A DNA stretch of 64,000 nucleotides from Sorangium cellulosum So ce56 (GCF_000067165.1 NC_010162.1:10237001-10301000); one strand, 5' to 3'. Counted from the first letter of the stretch, positions 17,809 to 27,145 are shown. A program made the numbers and translations. Notes: generated by a model from the sequence alone, not told the origin.

Positions 17809-18591
17809 ATGAATGCATTGAAGCGCATGAGCTCGAGAGCTGCTGTTCGCGCGCTCCCGGCCATCGTTCTGGCCGGGGTGAGCCTGCTCGCGCCGCGCCC
17901 GGCAAAGGGCCAGACGGCCGGAGAGCCGGACCATTTCTACTGGGCCGACACGCTCGTGACCCACATCGCACCGGCAAACAACGAATATGGAAACGGAACG
18001 ACCTATGTTTATTGGGCCGGCGTCGGAGGATCCACGGATTACCGGAGCCGCAGCCTGTGCGCGTCGTTCGTCACGAACGTCCTCAAGCAGGCCTATCAGC
18101 TGTCCGCCTACGACATCAATACATGGTTCGGCAGCATGAGCCCGAACGCCGCGCTTTACCACGATAAGATCATCGAGGAGGTCGGCTTCGAGCAGATCGT
18201 GACGGTGAGCGAGATCGAGGCCGGCGATATCGTCGCGATCGAGTATCCGGCGGGGAGTACGGCGAGCGGGCACGTCGCCATCGCGGCAGGCGCTGCGGTG
18301 CCACGCGTGGCGACCTATCCGTTCGTCACGGGGACAATCCAGTACTCGCTCCTCGTCCTCGACTCGAGCACCACGGGCCACGGGACAACCGACACCCGGC
18401 GCAACGCGGACGGCTCCTGGCACGCCGGTGTTGGCAGGGGCGTCATGCGCCTCTATGCCAACAGCAACGGGACGATCGTGGGACACGCCTGGAGCACGCA
18501 ATCGGGATCGACCTACTATGGGACGCAGATGCGCGATATCGTCGTCGGCCGGATCACCGAGCCGTACATCGAGCTCCCCCTACCATTATAG
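17809..18591 (+). CDS. Secreted protein with NlpC/P60- or CHAP-like fold
   Basis: The 260-residue product starts at ATG 17809 behind GGGAGGAAA. It has a signal peptide: a basic start MNALKRMSSRA, an apolar core ALPAIVLAGVSLLAP, and a likely cleavage after AKG near residue 37. The mature part contains RSLCASFVTNVLKQAY, an IEAGDIVAIEYPAG segment and GHVAIAAG, then SLLVLDSSTTGHG. The order Cys, then a GDIV turn, then His in GHVAI is the pattern of NlpC/P60 and CHAP cysteine amidases/peptidases, which cut cell-wall peptides. Enzyme activity is inferred from this pattern. Local GC is lower than in flanking genes (for example GGAAACGGAACGACC), which could mean later acquisition. Confidence 0.78.
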   Translation: MNALKRMSSRAAVRALPAIVLAGVSLLAPRPAKGQTAGEPDHFYWADTLVTHIAPANNEYGNGTTYVYWAGVGGSTDYRSRSLCASFVTNVLKQAYQLSAYDINTWFGSMSPNAALYHDKIIEEVGFEQIVTVSEIEAGDIVAIEYPAGSTASGHVAIAAGAAVPRVATYPFVTGTIQYSLLVLDSSTTGHGTTDTRRNADGSWHAGVGRGVMRLYANSNGTIVGHAWSTQSGSTYYGTQMRDIVVGRITEPYIELPLPL

Positions 18592-18775
18592 CGACACGCA
18601 CGGACCGCCCGCGCCCCCTCGACCACCAAGCCGGCTCACGCAATCCCGGCGCCCTTGACGTGTAGTTTCCCACGAAAACCAGGTGCGCGTTCATGCACGC
18701 GAACGGAGGGCGTCTGCCGCTCACTCGCCCTCGTTCAGCAGCCCAGGTGCCGCGTCGGCATCACGATCGTTCCTT

Positions 18776-19696
18776 TTACGCCACGAGCGGATCATTGTTC
18801 ACGGCCACGCCATGGAATACGCGCATCCACCACGTTTGTGCCGGAAACACCACGCTGCGCAGCCCTGCACGCCATCGTTGAAGCGCCTCGCGGTACGCTG
18901 CGCGAAATGCCCGGACAGCGGCAACCGCGGTCCTTCGTGCGTCTGCATGTCCTCTCCCCACCGCAAACGTCGGATTGAGGCCGCGAGGCGCCTCGAAGCT
19001 CGTCGCGCGAGCGTCGGGCGACACCGTGCATGCGCGCTCGGGGCCGAAGAAACCGCGGCCAGCTCGATGCATCGCGGCGTGCGCCTCGGCTTCCTTCCGC
19101 TCCAGCTCCGCCGCCACCTCGCGCCGGAAGGCGTCAGCGTCATCATCCGCCACGGCTGGCGGAAGCGAGATCGCAATGGCGGCGTCCTCGGGCCATACAG
19201 GATTGTTCGGAGCAAAGTAGACGTCAGGACGCCTCGCCCGCAGCTCACCGCGGCCGATTTCGTTGACGAGCACCTTCGCTCCCGGCCATTCGTTCGCACG
19301 TCGCACCAACCCCGCCTCGACCGGGTTCGCCAGTGAATATGAAATCTTTTCCACCACGGCCGCCCGCGTCAAGAGGCGAACAACGCTGGTTGCTTCGTGG
19401 CCCCACACCGGCCCCTCCCAGGTTCGGAGCGCCTTGGTCCCCAGCGCCACGAGGCGATGAAACAGCTGCAGGAATCGCGGAAGCACGCCTTCGACGTCAG
19501 TGACGACGATGTGCAGGTGCGTGGACATAGCACACAATGCATGCAGGCGAATGCCGTAGCGCCTGGCCGAAACCGCGAGTGCATAGATGATCAGCTGAGT
19601 AACCGCGGCATCCGGTCGGAAGAGGAGGTGTCGCCGCAACGCGCGTCGTGTGAGGAGATAGGTGGCACCTGCAACGATAGCGCGGGGCTGGCTCAT
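18776..19696 (-). CDS. RAYT / IS200-like Y1 transposase (REP-associated tyrosine transposase)
   Basis: The 306-residue protein starts MSQPRAIVAGATYLLTRRAL. It shows the HUH pair in MSTHLHIVVTD at about residue 60, and the helix with the presumed nucleophile Tyr in EKISYSLANPVEAGLV at about residue 120. These are the features of the Y1 (TnpA/RAYT) family, which nicks single-stranded hairpin DNA. The 150-residue Ala/Arg/Glu-rich C-terminal extension is longer than in IS200. No terminal hairpins or target duplication of a complete IS were found, so it looks like a single-copy, domesticated RAYT. A repeat array begins about 160 bases upstream of its start. Confidence 0.87.
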   Translation of the reverse strand: MSQPRAIVAGATYLLTRRALRRHLLFRPDAAVTQLIIYALAVSARRYGIRLHALCAMSTHLHIVVTDVEGVLPRFLQLFHRLVALGTKALRTWEGPVWGHEATSVVRLLTRAAVVEKISYSLANPVEAGLVRRANEWPGAKVLVNEIGRGELRARRPDVYFAPNNPVWPEDAAIAISLPPAVADDDADAFRREVAAELERKEAEAHAAMHRAGRGFFGPERACTVSPDARATSFEAPRGLNPTFAVGRGHADARRTAVAAVRAFRAAYREALQRWRAGLRSVVFPAQTWWMRVFHGVAVNNDPLVA

Positions 19697-19856
19697 CGCT
19701 GCCGACTATGCCAAATGCGTGCCGCGGATTGCGGCCAATGATTTCGCACACTTGAATCTTCGAGAACCTGGCGGTTGCTGTTTTCCGCCGGCGCCCGCCA
19801 TGGCCTATGCCCGGGACCGCCTCATAGACAACACGTATCGGGTCTCACCACCAAGG

Positions 19857-20012
19857 CAACGTCGGTCAGACCGGCCGGGCCGGCAGACCGGCAACGTCGG
19901 TCAGGTCGACAGTCAACGGCAACGTCGGTCAGCCCGGCAGTCAGCTCGGCACGGGCCCAACAGCGGCCTCCGTTTCCGGTGGCACAGGCCAACAGCGGCC
20001 TCCGTTTCCGGT
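19857..20012 (+). repeat. Array B: three CAACGTCGGTC copies plus a 32-bp direct duplication
   Basis: CAACGTCGGTC is found at 19857, 19892 and 19920, with spacers rich in CCGGC (for example CAGACCGGC). Just after it the segment CCAACAGCGGCCTCCGTTTC occurs twice at a distance of 32 bases (about 19957 and 19989). The cluster lies between the RAYT transposase (minus) and the possible lipoprotein gene (plus). The core is identical to that of array A. Confidence 0.85.
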
Positions 20013-20110
20013 TGACATCTGGCACGGCGCATGGATCAACCACATTGCGCGCGTTCATGGTTGTCGACCTCGTGCGATGCTCTCGCCCGCCATGCTGCTG
20101 GAGAACTCCC

Positions 20111-20623
20111 ATGCACCGACCCCTCCTCGCCCAAGGCCTCGTGCTGTCGCTCTCGCCGTTCGGGTGCTCTACTAGCCCGGAAATTCCTGAAGCGTACGGC
20201 ATGGCGGTCATGACCGTGAACGGGGAGAGCTTGGTGCTTGACACGGGCGATAGCGGCAAGCTGCCTGTCGCCGGATTCGACGACAGCTGGGACGTTGACT
20301 GCTCCCACATCAATGGCGAAACCAATCTGGAGCTGGTGGATCACTCGAAGGACAGGAGGGGCTTCTACTACCTCGATCTCCATCTGCTCGGCAGCAAGCG
20401 CAAGGGCGGCGACGCTGCTGTCGTGAACATGCGAATGTACGTCGACGATGCGCTTTTTTATGGCTCTTGCCACGCGACGCTCCGGACATCGTCCGAGGAC
20501 TCGCACGAATGCAAGTTCTCTTTCGCTGACTGTGGCCTGAACTTGCTCGGCGCTGCCCAGGACGTTGTCCCAGCGCGCCTCGAGTTCGCGTCATTCCGCT
20601 TGAAATGGTGCTTCGTCCCCTGA
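20111..20623 (+). CDS. Putative secreted protein or lipoprotein of unknown function
   Basis: The 170-residue frame starts with ATG at 20111 behind GGAG. It begins MHRPLLAQGLVLSLSPFGCS, a signal-like segment with a Cys, although the residues before the Cys are not a canonical lipobox. The mature part has several Cys (VDCSHINGE, GSCHATLRT, ECKFSFADCGLN), which suggests a small disulfide-bonded extracytoplasmic domain. GC at the third position is lower than average, so recent acquisition is possible. It ends 16 bases before the next gene and may share its transcript. No family is recognised. Confidence 0.65.
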   Translation: MHRPLLAQGLVLSLSPFGCSTSPEIPEAYGMAVMTVNGESLVLDTGDSGKLPVAGFDDSWDVDCSHINGETNLELVDHSKDRRGFYYLDLHLLGSKRKGGDAAVVNMRMYVDDALFYGSCHATLRTSSEDSHECKFSFADCGLNLLGAAQDVVPARLEFASFRLKWCFVP

Positions 20624-20639
20624 GGGGGCGGAGCGCGAT

Positions 20640-22691
20640 ATGTCCAAGGACAGCTCCTCCGCGGCGCGTCGTCGCGCAAGGACGACCGAAGCCGCTCCAC
20701 AGGGCGTCCCGACAGCGCGCGAGGCGCTCGCACCGGGCTCGACGTCGGGCACGGCGTGCCGCAATGAGGCTTGGAGGAGCGCCCCGAAGCAGCTCTGGCC
20801 GGCGCGTCGGCCCGCAGGTACACCTCGATCCATGGTCGATGCGTCTCCCCGGCGGAGGTTCAGCGCCGCGTTCGTTCGGTGGTCTCGCCGCGTCCGGCGG
20901 CGGCTCGCGCTCGATCTGATCCTCACCGGCGCCGCCGCTGGGATGATGCTCGGCGCGGTAGGCGCGGCGGTCGCCTGGCACATGCGGCAAGGCGCGCTGC
21001 GCCCCTGGATGGCCGCGGGCGGCCTGCTCGGCGCCGTGGCTGGCGCAGCGGTGGCGCGCCGGCGCCGGTGGACTGACCCGAACGTCGCGTTGTTTCTCGA
21101 CGGCAAGCTCGGCTCCGCCGAGTCGGTCTCCACGGCCGTCGAGCTCGCAGCAGCCGAGGACGCGGCGGACGGCGCGCCCCGTGGCAGCGCATCCGCGGCC
21201 CGCGAGGTGGTGTTCGCCCACGCGACCGCGGCCCTCGATGCCGCAACCGCCCGGCAGGTCCGCACGCCCCTTGGGCGACGCTGGCATGCCGGAGCGCCCC
21301 TCGCGGCAGCGGCCATTGGCTATCTCAGCTGGCTTCCTCTGCCACCAGCGCCCGCGGCAGCAGCGCCCCCACCCGGGGCCGAGCAGGTACGCCTCGCCGA
21401 GATCGCCGGCCTTGGGCGGGTGATCCAGCTTTCCGAGATCGACGCTCGGGACGCGGAGCAACACGATCGGCTGAAGAAGCTCTCGGACGACGCGAAGCGG
21501 CTCCGCGAAAAGCTGAAGAGCGGCGTCGAGCGCCGCGAAGCGCAGGCCGAGCTCGGCAGGCTCCGCGACGCGATCACGGCCGAGCGGCTATCGCTCGGCG
21601 AGGGCGAGCAGCGTCATGGGATGGAGTCGGCGCTCGGCAAGCTCGGAGAAGACCCTCAGCTGAAGCGGGCTGCGAAGGCGCTCGGCGATCGCGACCTCGT
21701 CGCGTTCGACGAGGAGATGGCGCGGCTCGCGAACAAGCTCGAACGGGACGACCGCGAACGGGCCAGGAAGGTGCTCGAGGAGGCCGCCGAAGCCGCCAAG
21801 CGGGCCGGCGCCCCCGGCGTGGCGAAGGCGCTCGAGGAACAGCGCAAGCTGCTGGATCAGCGCGGCAAGCAGGCCGACGCGTTGAGGGAGCTGGCGGAGG
21901 CGCTCGGCGACGGGCTCGGCGACGAGGGGCGCGACGCGCTCCGCGAGCTCGCCCGGACCGGCAGCGACCGCGACGCGCGGCGGCTTGCTGGCAGCCTCGA
22001 GAAGGCGCTCGAAAAATTGAGCCCCGAGGAGCGCAAGCGGCTCGCCGACCGCTTGAAGCAGCGAATGGCGCAGTCGCCCGAGAGCGCGCTCGGAGAGCCC
22101 ATGTCAAAGGAGCAGATGCGCGAGCTCGCACGGCAGCTCGAGACGCTGGACGGACAGCAGCAGCTCGAGGAACAGCTGCGCCAGATGGCCCAGGAGGGGG
22201 GCCCGGGCAGCGAGGAATCGAAGCGCCAACGAGCGCTCGACGATGCACAGCGCGGGGCGGGCGAGGCCGAGGGGCAGCTCGGGGGGACGCCGCTCCCGAT
22301 GCCGATCGCAGGCGGGTCAGGCCAACCGGGGTTGGGCGGCCAGGAGCGCGGACAGGGCGGGCAGCAGGGCTCGTCGGGGGGCGGGACGGGCAAGCAGGGG
22401 TCGGCGCAGCCAGGTCACTCGGAGGGCGGCGGCTCGGGCAGCCACGAAGGGCAGACCGGCGCGATCGCCGGGGGTGAGCTGCGCTCACGGGCCAGCGCGA
22501 GGCTCAACCCGGGTAGGCCGATGCCGGGGATCGTGACGGGCCGAGCAGCCGGGCGCGCCGGAGACACCGCCAATGTGCGCGGCGAGAGCGCGCTCGGTGT
22601 CGTGGGTCCCCAGGAGGTCGGCGGTGTCGAGCGCAGCGATGTCCCCGAGGAGTACCGCGAGCAGGTAGGCCGTTACTTCCAGCCGCGCTGA
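20640..22691 (+). CDS. DUF4175-like membrane protein with long coiled coil and Gly-rich tail
   Basis: The 683-residue frame starts at ATG 20640 with GGAG seven bases upstream. Its first 64 residues look disordered, so ATG 20832 (MVDASPRRRF) is a serious alternative. Membrane segments lie at about residues 93-117, 125-140 and near 225 (LAAAAIGYLSWLPL). A charged, helical region of about 330 residues follows (LKKLSDDAKRLREKLKSGVE, ELARTGSDRDARRL), then a Gly/Gln-rich low-complexity stretch and the conserved-looking end VPEEYREQVGRYFQPR. This layout fits the DUF4175 group of bacterial membrane proteins. The molecular role is unknown. Confidence 0.78.
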   Translation: MSKDSSSAARRRARTTEAAPQGVPTAREALAPGSTSGTACRNEAWRSAPKQLWPARRPAGTPRSMVDASPRRRFSAAFVRWSRRVRRRLALDLILTGAAAGMMLGAVGAAVAWHMRQGALRPWMAAGGLLGAVAGAAVARRRRWTDPNVALFLDGKLGSAESVSTAVELAAAEDAADGAPRGSASAAREVVFAHATAALDAATARQVRTPLGRRWHAGAPLAAAAIGYLSWLPLPPAPAAAAPPPGAEQVRLAEIAGLGRVIQLSEIDARDAEQHDRLKKLSDDAKRLREKLKSGVERREAQAELGRLRDAITAERLSLGEGEQRHGMESALGKLGEDPQLKRAAKALGDRDLVAFDEEMARLANKLERDDRERARKVLEEAAEAAKRAGAPGVAKALEEQRKLLDQRGKQADALRELAEALGDGLGDEGRDALRELARTGSDRDARRLAGSLEKALEKLSPEERKRLADRLKQRMAQSPESALGEPMSKEQMRELARQLETLDGQQQLEEQLRQMAQEGGPGSEESKRQRALDDAQRGAGEAEGQLGGTPLPMPIAGGSGQPGLGGQERGQGGQQGSSGGGTGKQGSAQPGHSEGGGSGSHEGQTGAIAGGELRSRASARLNPGRPMPGIVTGRAAGRAGDTANVRGESALGVVGPQEVGGVERSDVPEEYREQVGRYFQPR

Positions 22692-22730
22692 GCCCGGGGA
22701 CGAGACGTGGAGCGCGCAGCGCCCACCGGC

Positions 22731-23690
22731 CTAGAAGCTCGCGCCCAGCAGCAGGCCGTTCGCCTCCGCGCTGACGAAGGGCGCGGCATACAGCCGGGGG
22801 AGCCCGGCCTTCGTGACCGGCGGGCGGCTCGACGTGGAGAACGCGTACAAGGCCGTCCCCGCGAGCACCACGCCGCCGCCGAGGAAGCTCCAGAACGAGA
22901 CGTTGGCGAGCGTGGTCTGGGCGTCGCGCAGGTCGGTGCGCCTCTCGCTGCCGAACGGCTCCGTCGCTGCGGACTCGCCCTTTGCCGTGGAGAGGATCGC
23001 GAAGGTCACGCCCGACGCGAGCCCGAGCAGCCCGACGGCCCCGCCCGCGACCACCAGCGGAATGCTCGGGCCCGAATCGAGGCTGAGGGCGATGCTCTGG
23101 TCCGAGCCCCTCGCCACGAGCAGCGACGTCGACGTCCTGGCGCCAGCGCGGCGTGCCTCGATCGTGCGCTTGCCGGGATCGACGAACACCTGGGTGTCGA
23201 GGGGCGAATGCCCGACGACCTTGCCGTCGACGAGCACCTCGGCGTCGTCGACGTTCACGCTGATGCGAAGCGCACCGACCTGCGACCTGGCGACGGCGAG
23301 GCGCTTCTGCAGGAAGCTCTTCTTCTCGGCCTTCTCGCCGAGCGGAAAGGTGTTGAGCGCGTACAGGAGGTGCTCGGCCGCCTCGCGGGGCTGGTTCACC
23401 TCCAGCTCGACGTTCCCGAGGTTGCCGGCCACGTCAAAGCTCTGCTGGAGATCCCACGCCGCCTGATAACGCGCCTCGGCCTCGGCGAATCGCGCTTCAT
23501 CGTAGAACCTGTTCCCCTCCCGGTAGAGCTGCGCGGCGCGCTCGCCCGCGCGCGACGTCGCGGGCGCGGCGTCGGTCGGAGAGTTGGGCATCAGCCGAGC
23601 CTCGCCGGTCGCGCTCGCGACGCTCGGCCTCAGAAGAACCGCCGCGCACGGGAGGAGTAGAGACAGGTATTTCAAGAATGGCTTTCGCAT
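22731..23690 (-). CDS. TPR/PEGA-domain exported membrane protein
   Basis: The 319-residue protein has a signal peptide (MRKPFLKYLSLLLPCAAVLL), then TPR-like helices at about residues 50-120 (AAQLYREGNRFYDEARFAEA). A PEGA-type beta domain follows at about 140-210 (LRISVNVDDAEVLVDGKVVG, PGKRTIEARRAG). Two membrane helices come after it (SIPLVVAGGAVGLLGLASGV and SFWSFLGGGVVLAGTALYAF). Such proteins are common in myxobacteria beside kinase genes and are thought to act at the cell surface. It follows the Pro-rich gene by 40 bases on the same strand, which suggests co-transcription. Confidence 0.87.
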   Translation of the reverse strand: MRKPFLKYLSLLLPCAAVLLRPSVASATGEARLMPNSPTDAAPATSRAGERAAQLYREGNRFYDEARFAEAEARYQAAWDLQQSFDVAGNLGNVELEVNQPREAAEHLLYALNTFPLGEKAEKKSFLQKRLAVARSQVGALRISVNVDDAEVLVDGKVVGHSPLDTQVFVDPGKRTIEARRAGARTSTSLLVARGSDQSIALSLDSGPSIPLVVAGGAVGLLGLASGVTFAILSTAKGESAATEPFGSERRTDLRDAQTTLANVSFWSFLGGGVVLAGTALYAFSTSSRPPVTKAGLPRLYAAPFVSAEANGLLLGASF

Positions 23691-23730
23691 GGTGGCTGGC
23701 GGGAGGAATGCAATCCGGAGAGGCGACGCC

Positions 23731-24966
23731 TCAGGGGAACGGACGCGGGGGAGCGGTCGTCCCCGGGGGCGTTGTGGGCGACGCAGAGGGCGCGGACGGC
23801 GGGACCGAGGGCGGGATGGGGGGGCTCACAGCCGAGTCGTAGATGTCGTCCGCCGCCGTCGAAGGCTTGACGGGGCGCCGCACCTGCACAGCAGGGCGCG
23901 GTGATGACGGACGGGCGGCGACCGTGGGCGCGGAGTGAGCGGGCGGCGAACTCGGCTCCGCCGTGGGCGACGCCGTCGGAACCTCGAGCACGGCGGGAAC
24001 GGGTCGCTCTGCGGTGGGCGGCGGCTCGATCGCCACCGGGGGCGGAGGTTCGGGCTGCGCGCTCGGGGTGGACGTCGCGAGGCCAGCGGGATCGGGCGAG
24101 GGAGCGCGGCCGCCCTCGGCCAGCGCCGGATCGTGCTCGCTCGTCGGGTTGGCGGCGCGCCACAGCACCCAGAAGCCAGCGACCGTCGCGCTCCCCAGAA
24201 ACACGAGCAACGCGAAGAGCGCCAGCGGGGCCCGCCGGCGGCGCGCGGCGAGCACCGCCGCGGCGGCCGCTGCGGTCACCGCGGTGTCGTCGGACCGCGC
24301 CGCGGTCGGCTGCAGCCCCGCTCGAGGCGCGCCGGCTGAGGGCGGGGGAGCGGCCGCTGCGATCGGCCGCTGCTTCCGGGACGACTGCCCGCGCGAGCCG
24401 GACGACTCGTCTTCGGGCGGCGGCCAGACGCCGCTGCCCACACCGACGCGGGCCGTGCGGACGCCACCGGGACGCACGCCGCCCTGCCCATCGGGAGCCC
24501 CCGTCGGCGGACCCGACAACCCCTGCACAGGGATCCTGCGCATCGTCGGCCGGTTCCGTTCGTCGACGCCCTTCAACAGCGACGGCGCTACCTGGATCTT
24601 CTGCTGATCCATCGCCTGGTGCTCTCGGTTCGGAGGCAGCGTGACCGGAGGAACATACACCTGCTTGTCGCTCGGCCCCGCCTCGCGATCCTGGCGGCGC
24701 CGCGGCCTGGGCTCGCCCCACTGCACCATCCGCTCCGCGGGCGGCGCTGCGGGGCCGGTGTTCCCTTCTTCAGGTCTGCGGCGCGGCTCCTGCGTAAGCG
24801 CTCGCTGTTGCGCGGGTGAGGGGTGCTCTTGCGATGCAAAATTCGGTGTGTCGTACCCGCGCGGCGGCTGCTGCGGCAGCGTCGGTTGCTGCGGCGCGGC
24901 GTCGCCCGCAGCGCCCTGAGCCGCCGGCTGCCCTGGCGAGCTCTTGTTCGCGTTCCTGTTGGTCAT
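23731..24966 (-). CDS. Pro/Gln-rich single-pass membrane protein
   Basis: The 411-residue product starts MTNRNANKSSPGQPAAQG after an AGAGGGGCAGG stretch. The first 230 residues are low-complexity, rich in Pro, Gln, Gly and Arg. One membrane helix lies at about 245-268 (LALFALLVFLGSATVAGFWV). The outer part is Pro/Ser/Thr-rich (PEPPPPVAIEPPP and similar). This resembles TM-linker tails of myxobacterial kinases without the kinase domain. It may interact with the kinase encoded upstream at 25895-27145, though an array of repeats separates them. No enzymatic motif is present. Confidence 0.75.
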   Translation of the reverse strand: MTNRNANKSSPGQPAAQGAAGDAAPQQPTLPQQPPRGYDTPNFASQEHPSPAQQRALTQEPRRRPEEGNTGPAAPPAERMVQWGEPRPRRRQDREAGPSDKQVYVPPVTLPPNREHQAMDQQKIQVAPSLLKGVDERNRPTMRRIPVQGLSGPPTGAPDGQGGVRPGGVRTARVGVGSGVWPPPEDESSGSRGQSSRKQRPIAAAAPPPSAGAPRAGLQPTAARSDDTAVTAAAAAAVLAARRRRAPLALFALLVFLGSATVAGFWVLWRAANPTSEHDPALAEGGRAPSPDPAGLATSTPSAQPEPPPPVAIEPPPTAERPVPAVLEVPTASPTAEPSSPPAHSAPTVAARPSSPRPAVQVRRPVKPSTAADDIYDSAVSPPIPPSVPPSAPSASPTTPPGTTAPPRPFP

Positions 24967-25558
24967 GCCTGCCCCTCTCGCCACGCGCAAAAGGCGCGCT
25001 GCTGCCCCACGTGAGCAGCAGCGCATCGAGCCCCCGGTACAAGACGCCGCGCTGTCATGGGCGCACTCCCGAGGTGATCTGCCTCGACCGCTGCACCGCA
25101 GACGGCGTGGCGGGTGCCGCGGCAGCGCTCCGACGAGCCCGGGGGCGCCGGAGGCCAGCGTCGAACGCGCGCTGGTCCGCGCACGGTACCTCGGAGCTCG
25201 CTCGGGGACAGGGCCACGGCATGGACCCGAAGATACTCCACCCGGCCGCCTCCACCACGCACCCAAGCGTCACCACCCCCTCCGGAGCGATGCCAAGGTC
25301 GCTCCATGGCAGGGCGCGGGCATCGGGAGCCGCCGCGGTCACGTCCGTGACGGCGGCGGCTCCCGGTGCCCGGAGGCGCCGGTGTCGCGGACCATGACGT
25401 CGCGCGAGGCGCGGCTCCGCGGGTCGACAGCGTGCAAAGTTAACCCTGGCCACCTTTTTGCTTCCTCAGCGAACCACGCGCGTGTTGTCCGATACTGCGC
25501 TGCCAAAATTCCCGTGTGCCACGACATCGATTTTTTTGCACCCATCCAGCATCCACGG
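24967..25558. other. Intergenic region, no gene recognised
   Basis: Roughly 590 bases upstream of the Pro-rich gene contain only Arg/Pro-rich shadow frames. Part of it (about 25435-25560) is less GC-rich, with T-runs such as CACCTTTTTGC and ATCGATTTTTTTGCACC, and could contain the promoter or an exposed transcript end. Nothing more specific can be supported. Confidence 0.4.
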
Positions 25559-25563
25559 TCCAC

Positions 25564-25797
25564 GACGGTCCGCACCCAGGTTGAGCTGCCGACGGTCCGC
25601 ACCCAGGTTGAGCTGCCGACGGTCCGACGGTTCACACCCAGGTTGAGCTGCCGAGCTGCTTTCTGGCCCGCACCCAGGTTGAGCTGTCTAGGTTGAGCTG
25701 TCTCGGAGCTGTCTCGTGGCCCACACCCAGGTTGACCTCCACCGCGCGCCTAGGTTGACCCCTCCGAGGTTGACCCTTCCGACCCAGGTTGCCCTCT
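25564..25797 (-). repeat. Array C: CCCAGGTTGA-type repeats
   Basis: The string CACCCAGGTTGAGCTGCCGA recurs near 25573, 25601 and 25636, with further AGGTTGA or AGGTTGC elements to about 25792 (nine elements by eye). The first copies have a period of 28 bases including ACGGTCCG spacers, and later copies are shorter and more diverged. Read on the minus strand the core is TCAACCT, related to CAACCTCGG of arrays A and D but not identical. The array lies downstream of the kinase at 25895 and upstream of the Pro-rich gene. Confidence 0.85.
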
Positions 25798-25894
25798 CAG
25801 CGCCGGCGCTCCCATTCCGCAGCCCGCATCGTAGCGGGTTCGTCACACCGGGTGACGTTCCTGGCATCCGCGGCAACGACGCCGTACCCGCCTG

Positions 25895-27145
25895 TCAGCC
25901 CAGGAAGCTCACCAGCAGCGCCAGGGTGAAGCCGAAGAGCACCACGCTCACCACCAGCAATCCCATGGCCGCCCAGCTGGCCTGAGCGCGCGCGGGCCGT
26001 CGCGCGCGCCGCGGCCTGCTTCTGTGCGCCTCCGAGGCCCGCTGCAGCGCAGCCCCTGGGGCGGGCCGCGCTGCCATGTCCGGCGCCGTGAGGCCGAACG
26101 CCTTCACGGTCGCGCTCAACGTCGGTGGGAGCGCCGGCGCCCGGACCGGCGGCAGCGTCAGCGGCGCCGTGCGCTGCCAGTACGACCCGGACGGGTTGAC
26201 CGACCCGCCATCCACCCCTCCCGAAAGCCCCGCGGCGATGCGCGACAGCTCCGCCGCGAACGCCGCTGCGTCCGGAAAACGGAGCTCCGGGCTCTTCTCC
26301 AGCGCCCTCATGATCGCGCGGTCGAGCTCCGGCGGCACCGGTCGTGGCGCGTGGCTCGACGGCGGCGCGGGGACCTCGCTCGCATGGGCGCGCACGAGCT
26401 CGTGGACGCGCCTCACATGCTCGAACGGATCGCGACCGGCGACCAGCGTGTAGAGCACCACGCCGGCCGCATACACGTCGGTGCGCGCATCGACGGCGAG
26501 CCCGCAAGCCTGCTCGGGCGAGAGATAGCGCGGCGTACCGACGAGCACCCCCTCCTCCGTCTGATAGAGCGACGGCGCCGGCGCGCGCCCATCGCCGCGC
26601 GGAGCGACCACCTTGGCGATCCCGAAGTCGAGCACCTTCACCACGCGCCGACCCTGCGCATCCGCGTCGCACACGAAGAGGTTCTCGAGCTTCACGTCGC
26701 GGTGAACGATGCCCGCGCCGTGCGCCGCGGCGAGGCCCGCCAGCGTCTGCGTCACGAGATCGAGCGCCTCCATCGCCGGCAGCGCGCCGCGCGCCGCGAG
26801 CTCCTCGCGCATCGTCCGGCCGTAGAGCCGCTCCATCACGAGGAACGTCCTCCCCTCGGCGGTCCGCCCGAAATCGGTGACGGTCACCAGGTTCGGGTGG
26901 GCGAGCCGCGCCAGCGACTGCGCCTCGACGCGCATCCGCTCCACGAGCCGCGGCTCGCGGTTCAGGTCGCGGTGCAAGAGCTTCACCACCACCGGCTTGT
27001 CGAGGCCCACGTGCGCCGCCTCGATCACCTCGCCCATTCCCCCTCGCCCGAGCCGGCGCACGGGCCGGTACGGCGTTCCATCCAGCAAGGTATCGCTCAG
27101 CTCAGGCGCCGCGCATCGGCAGTCTTCGTGCGAAGGCAAGGCCAT
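25895..27145 (-). CDS. Ser/Thr protein kinase with C-terminal membrane anchor
   Basis: The 416-residue protein begins MALPSHEDCRCAAPELSD. The kinase domain spans about residues 27-290: Gly loop RRLGRGGMGEVIEAAH, the ATP lysine in PVVVKLLHRD, catalytic loop GIVHRDVKLENLFV, VLDFGIAK, and GTPRYLSPEQA. A linker of about 90 residues leads to a C-terminal membrane helix (WAAMGLLVVSVVLFGFTLAL) just before the stop. All catalytic residues (HRD Asp, DFG Asp, ATP Lys) are present. The outward part is only a few residues long, so it probably senses via partners or the membrane itself. Confidence 0.93.
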   Translation of the reverse strand: MALPSHEDCRCAAPELSDTLLDGTPYRPVRRLGRGGMGEVIEAAHVGLDKPVVVKLLHRDLNREPRLVERMRVEAQSLARLAHPNLVTVTDFGRTAEGRTFLVMERLYGRTMREELAARGALPAMEALDLVTQTLAGLAAAHGAGIVHRDVKLENLFVCDADAQGRRVVKVLDFGIAKVVAPRGDGRAPAPSLYQTEEGVLVGTPRYLSPEQACGLAVDARTDVYAAGVVLYTLVAGRDPFEHVRRVHELVRAHASEVPAPPSSHAPRPVPPELDRAIMRALEKSPELRFPDAAAFAAELSRIAAGLSGGVDGGSVNPSGSYWQRTAPLTLPPVRAPALPPTLSATVKAFGLTAPDMAARPAPGAALQRASEAHRSRPRRARRPARAQASWAAMGLLVVSVVLFGFTLALLVSFLG

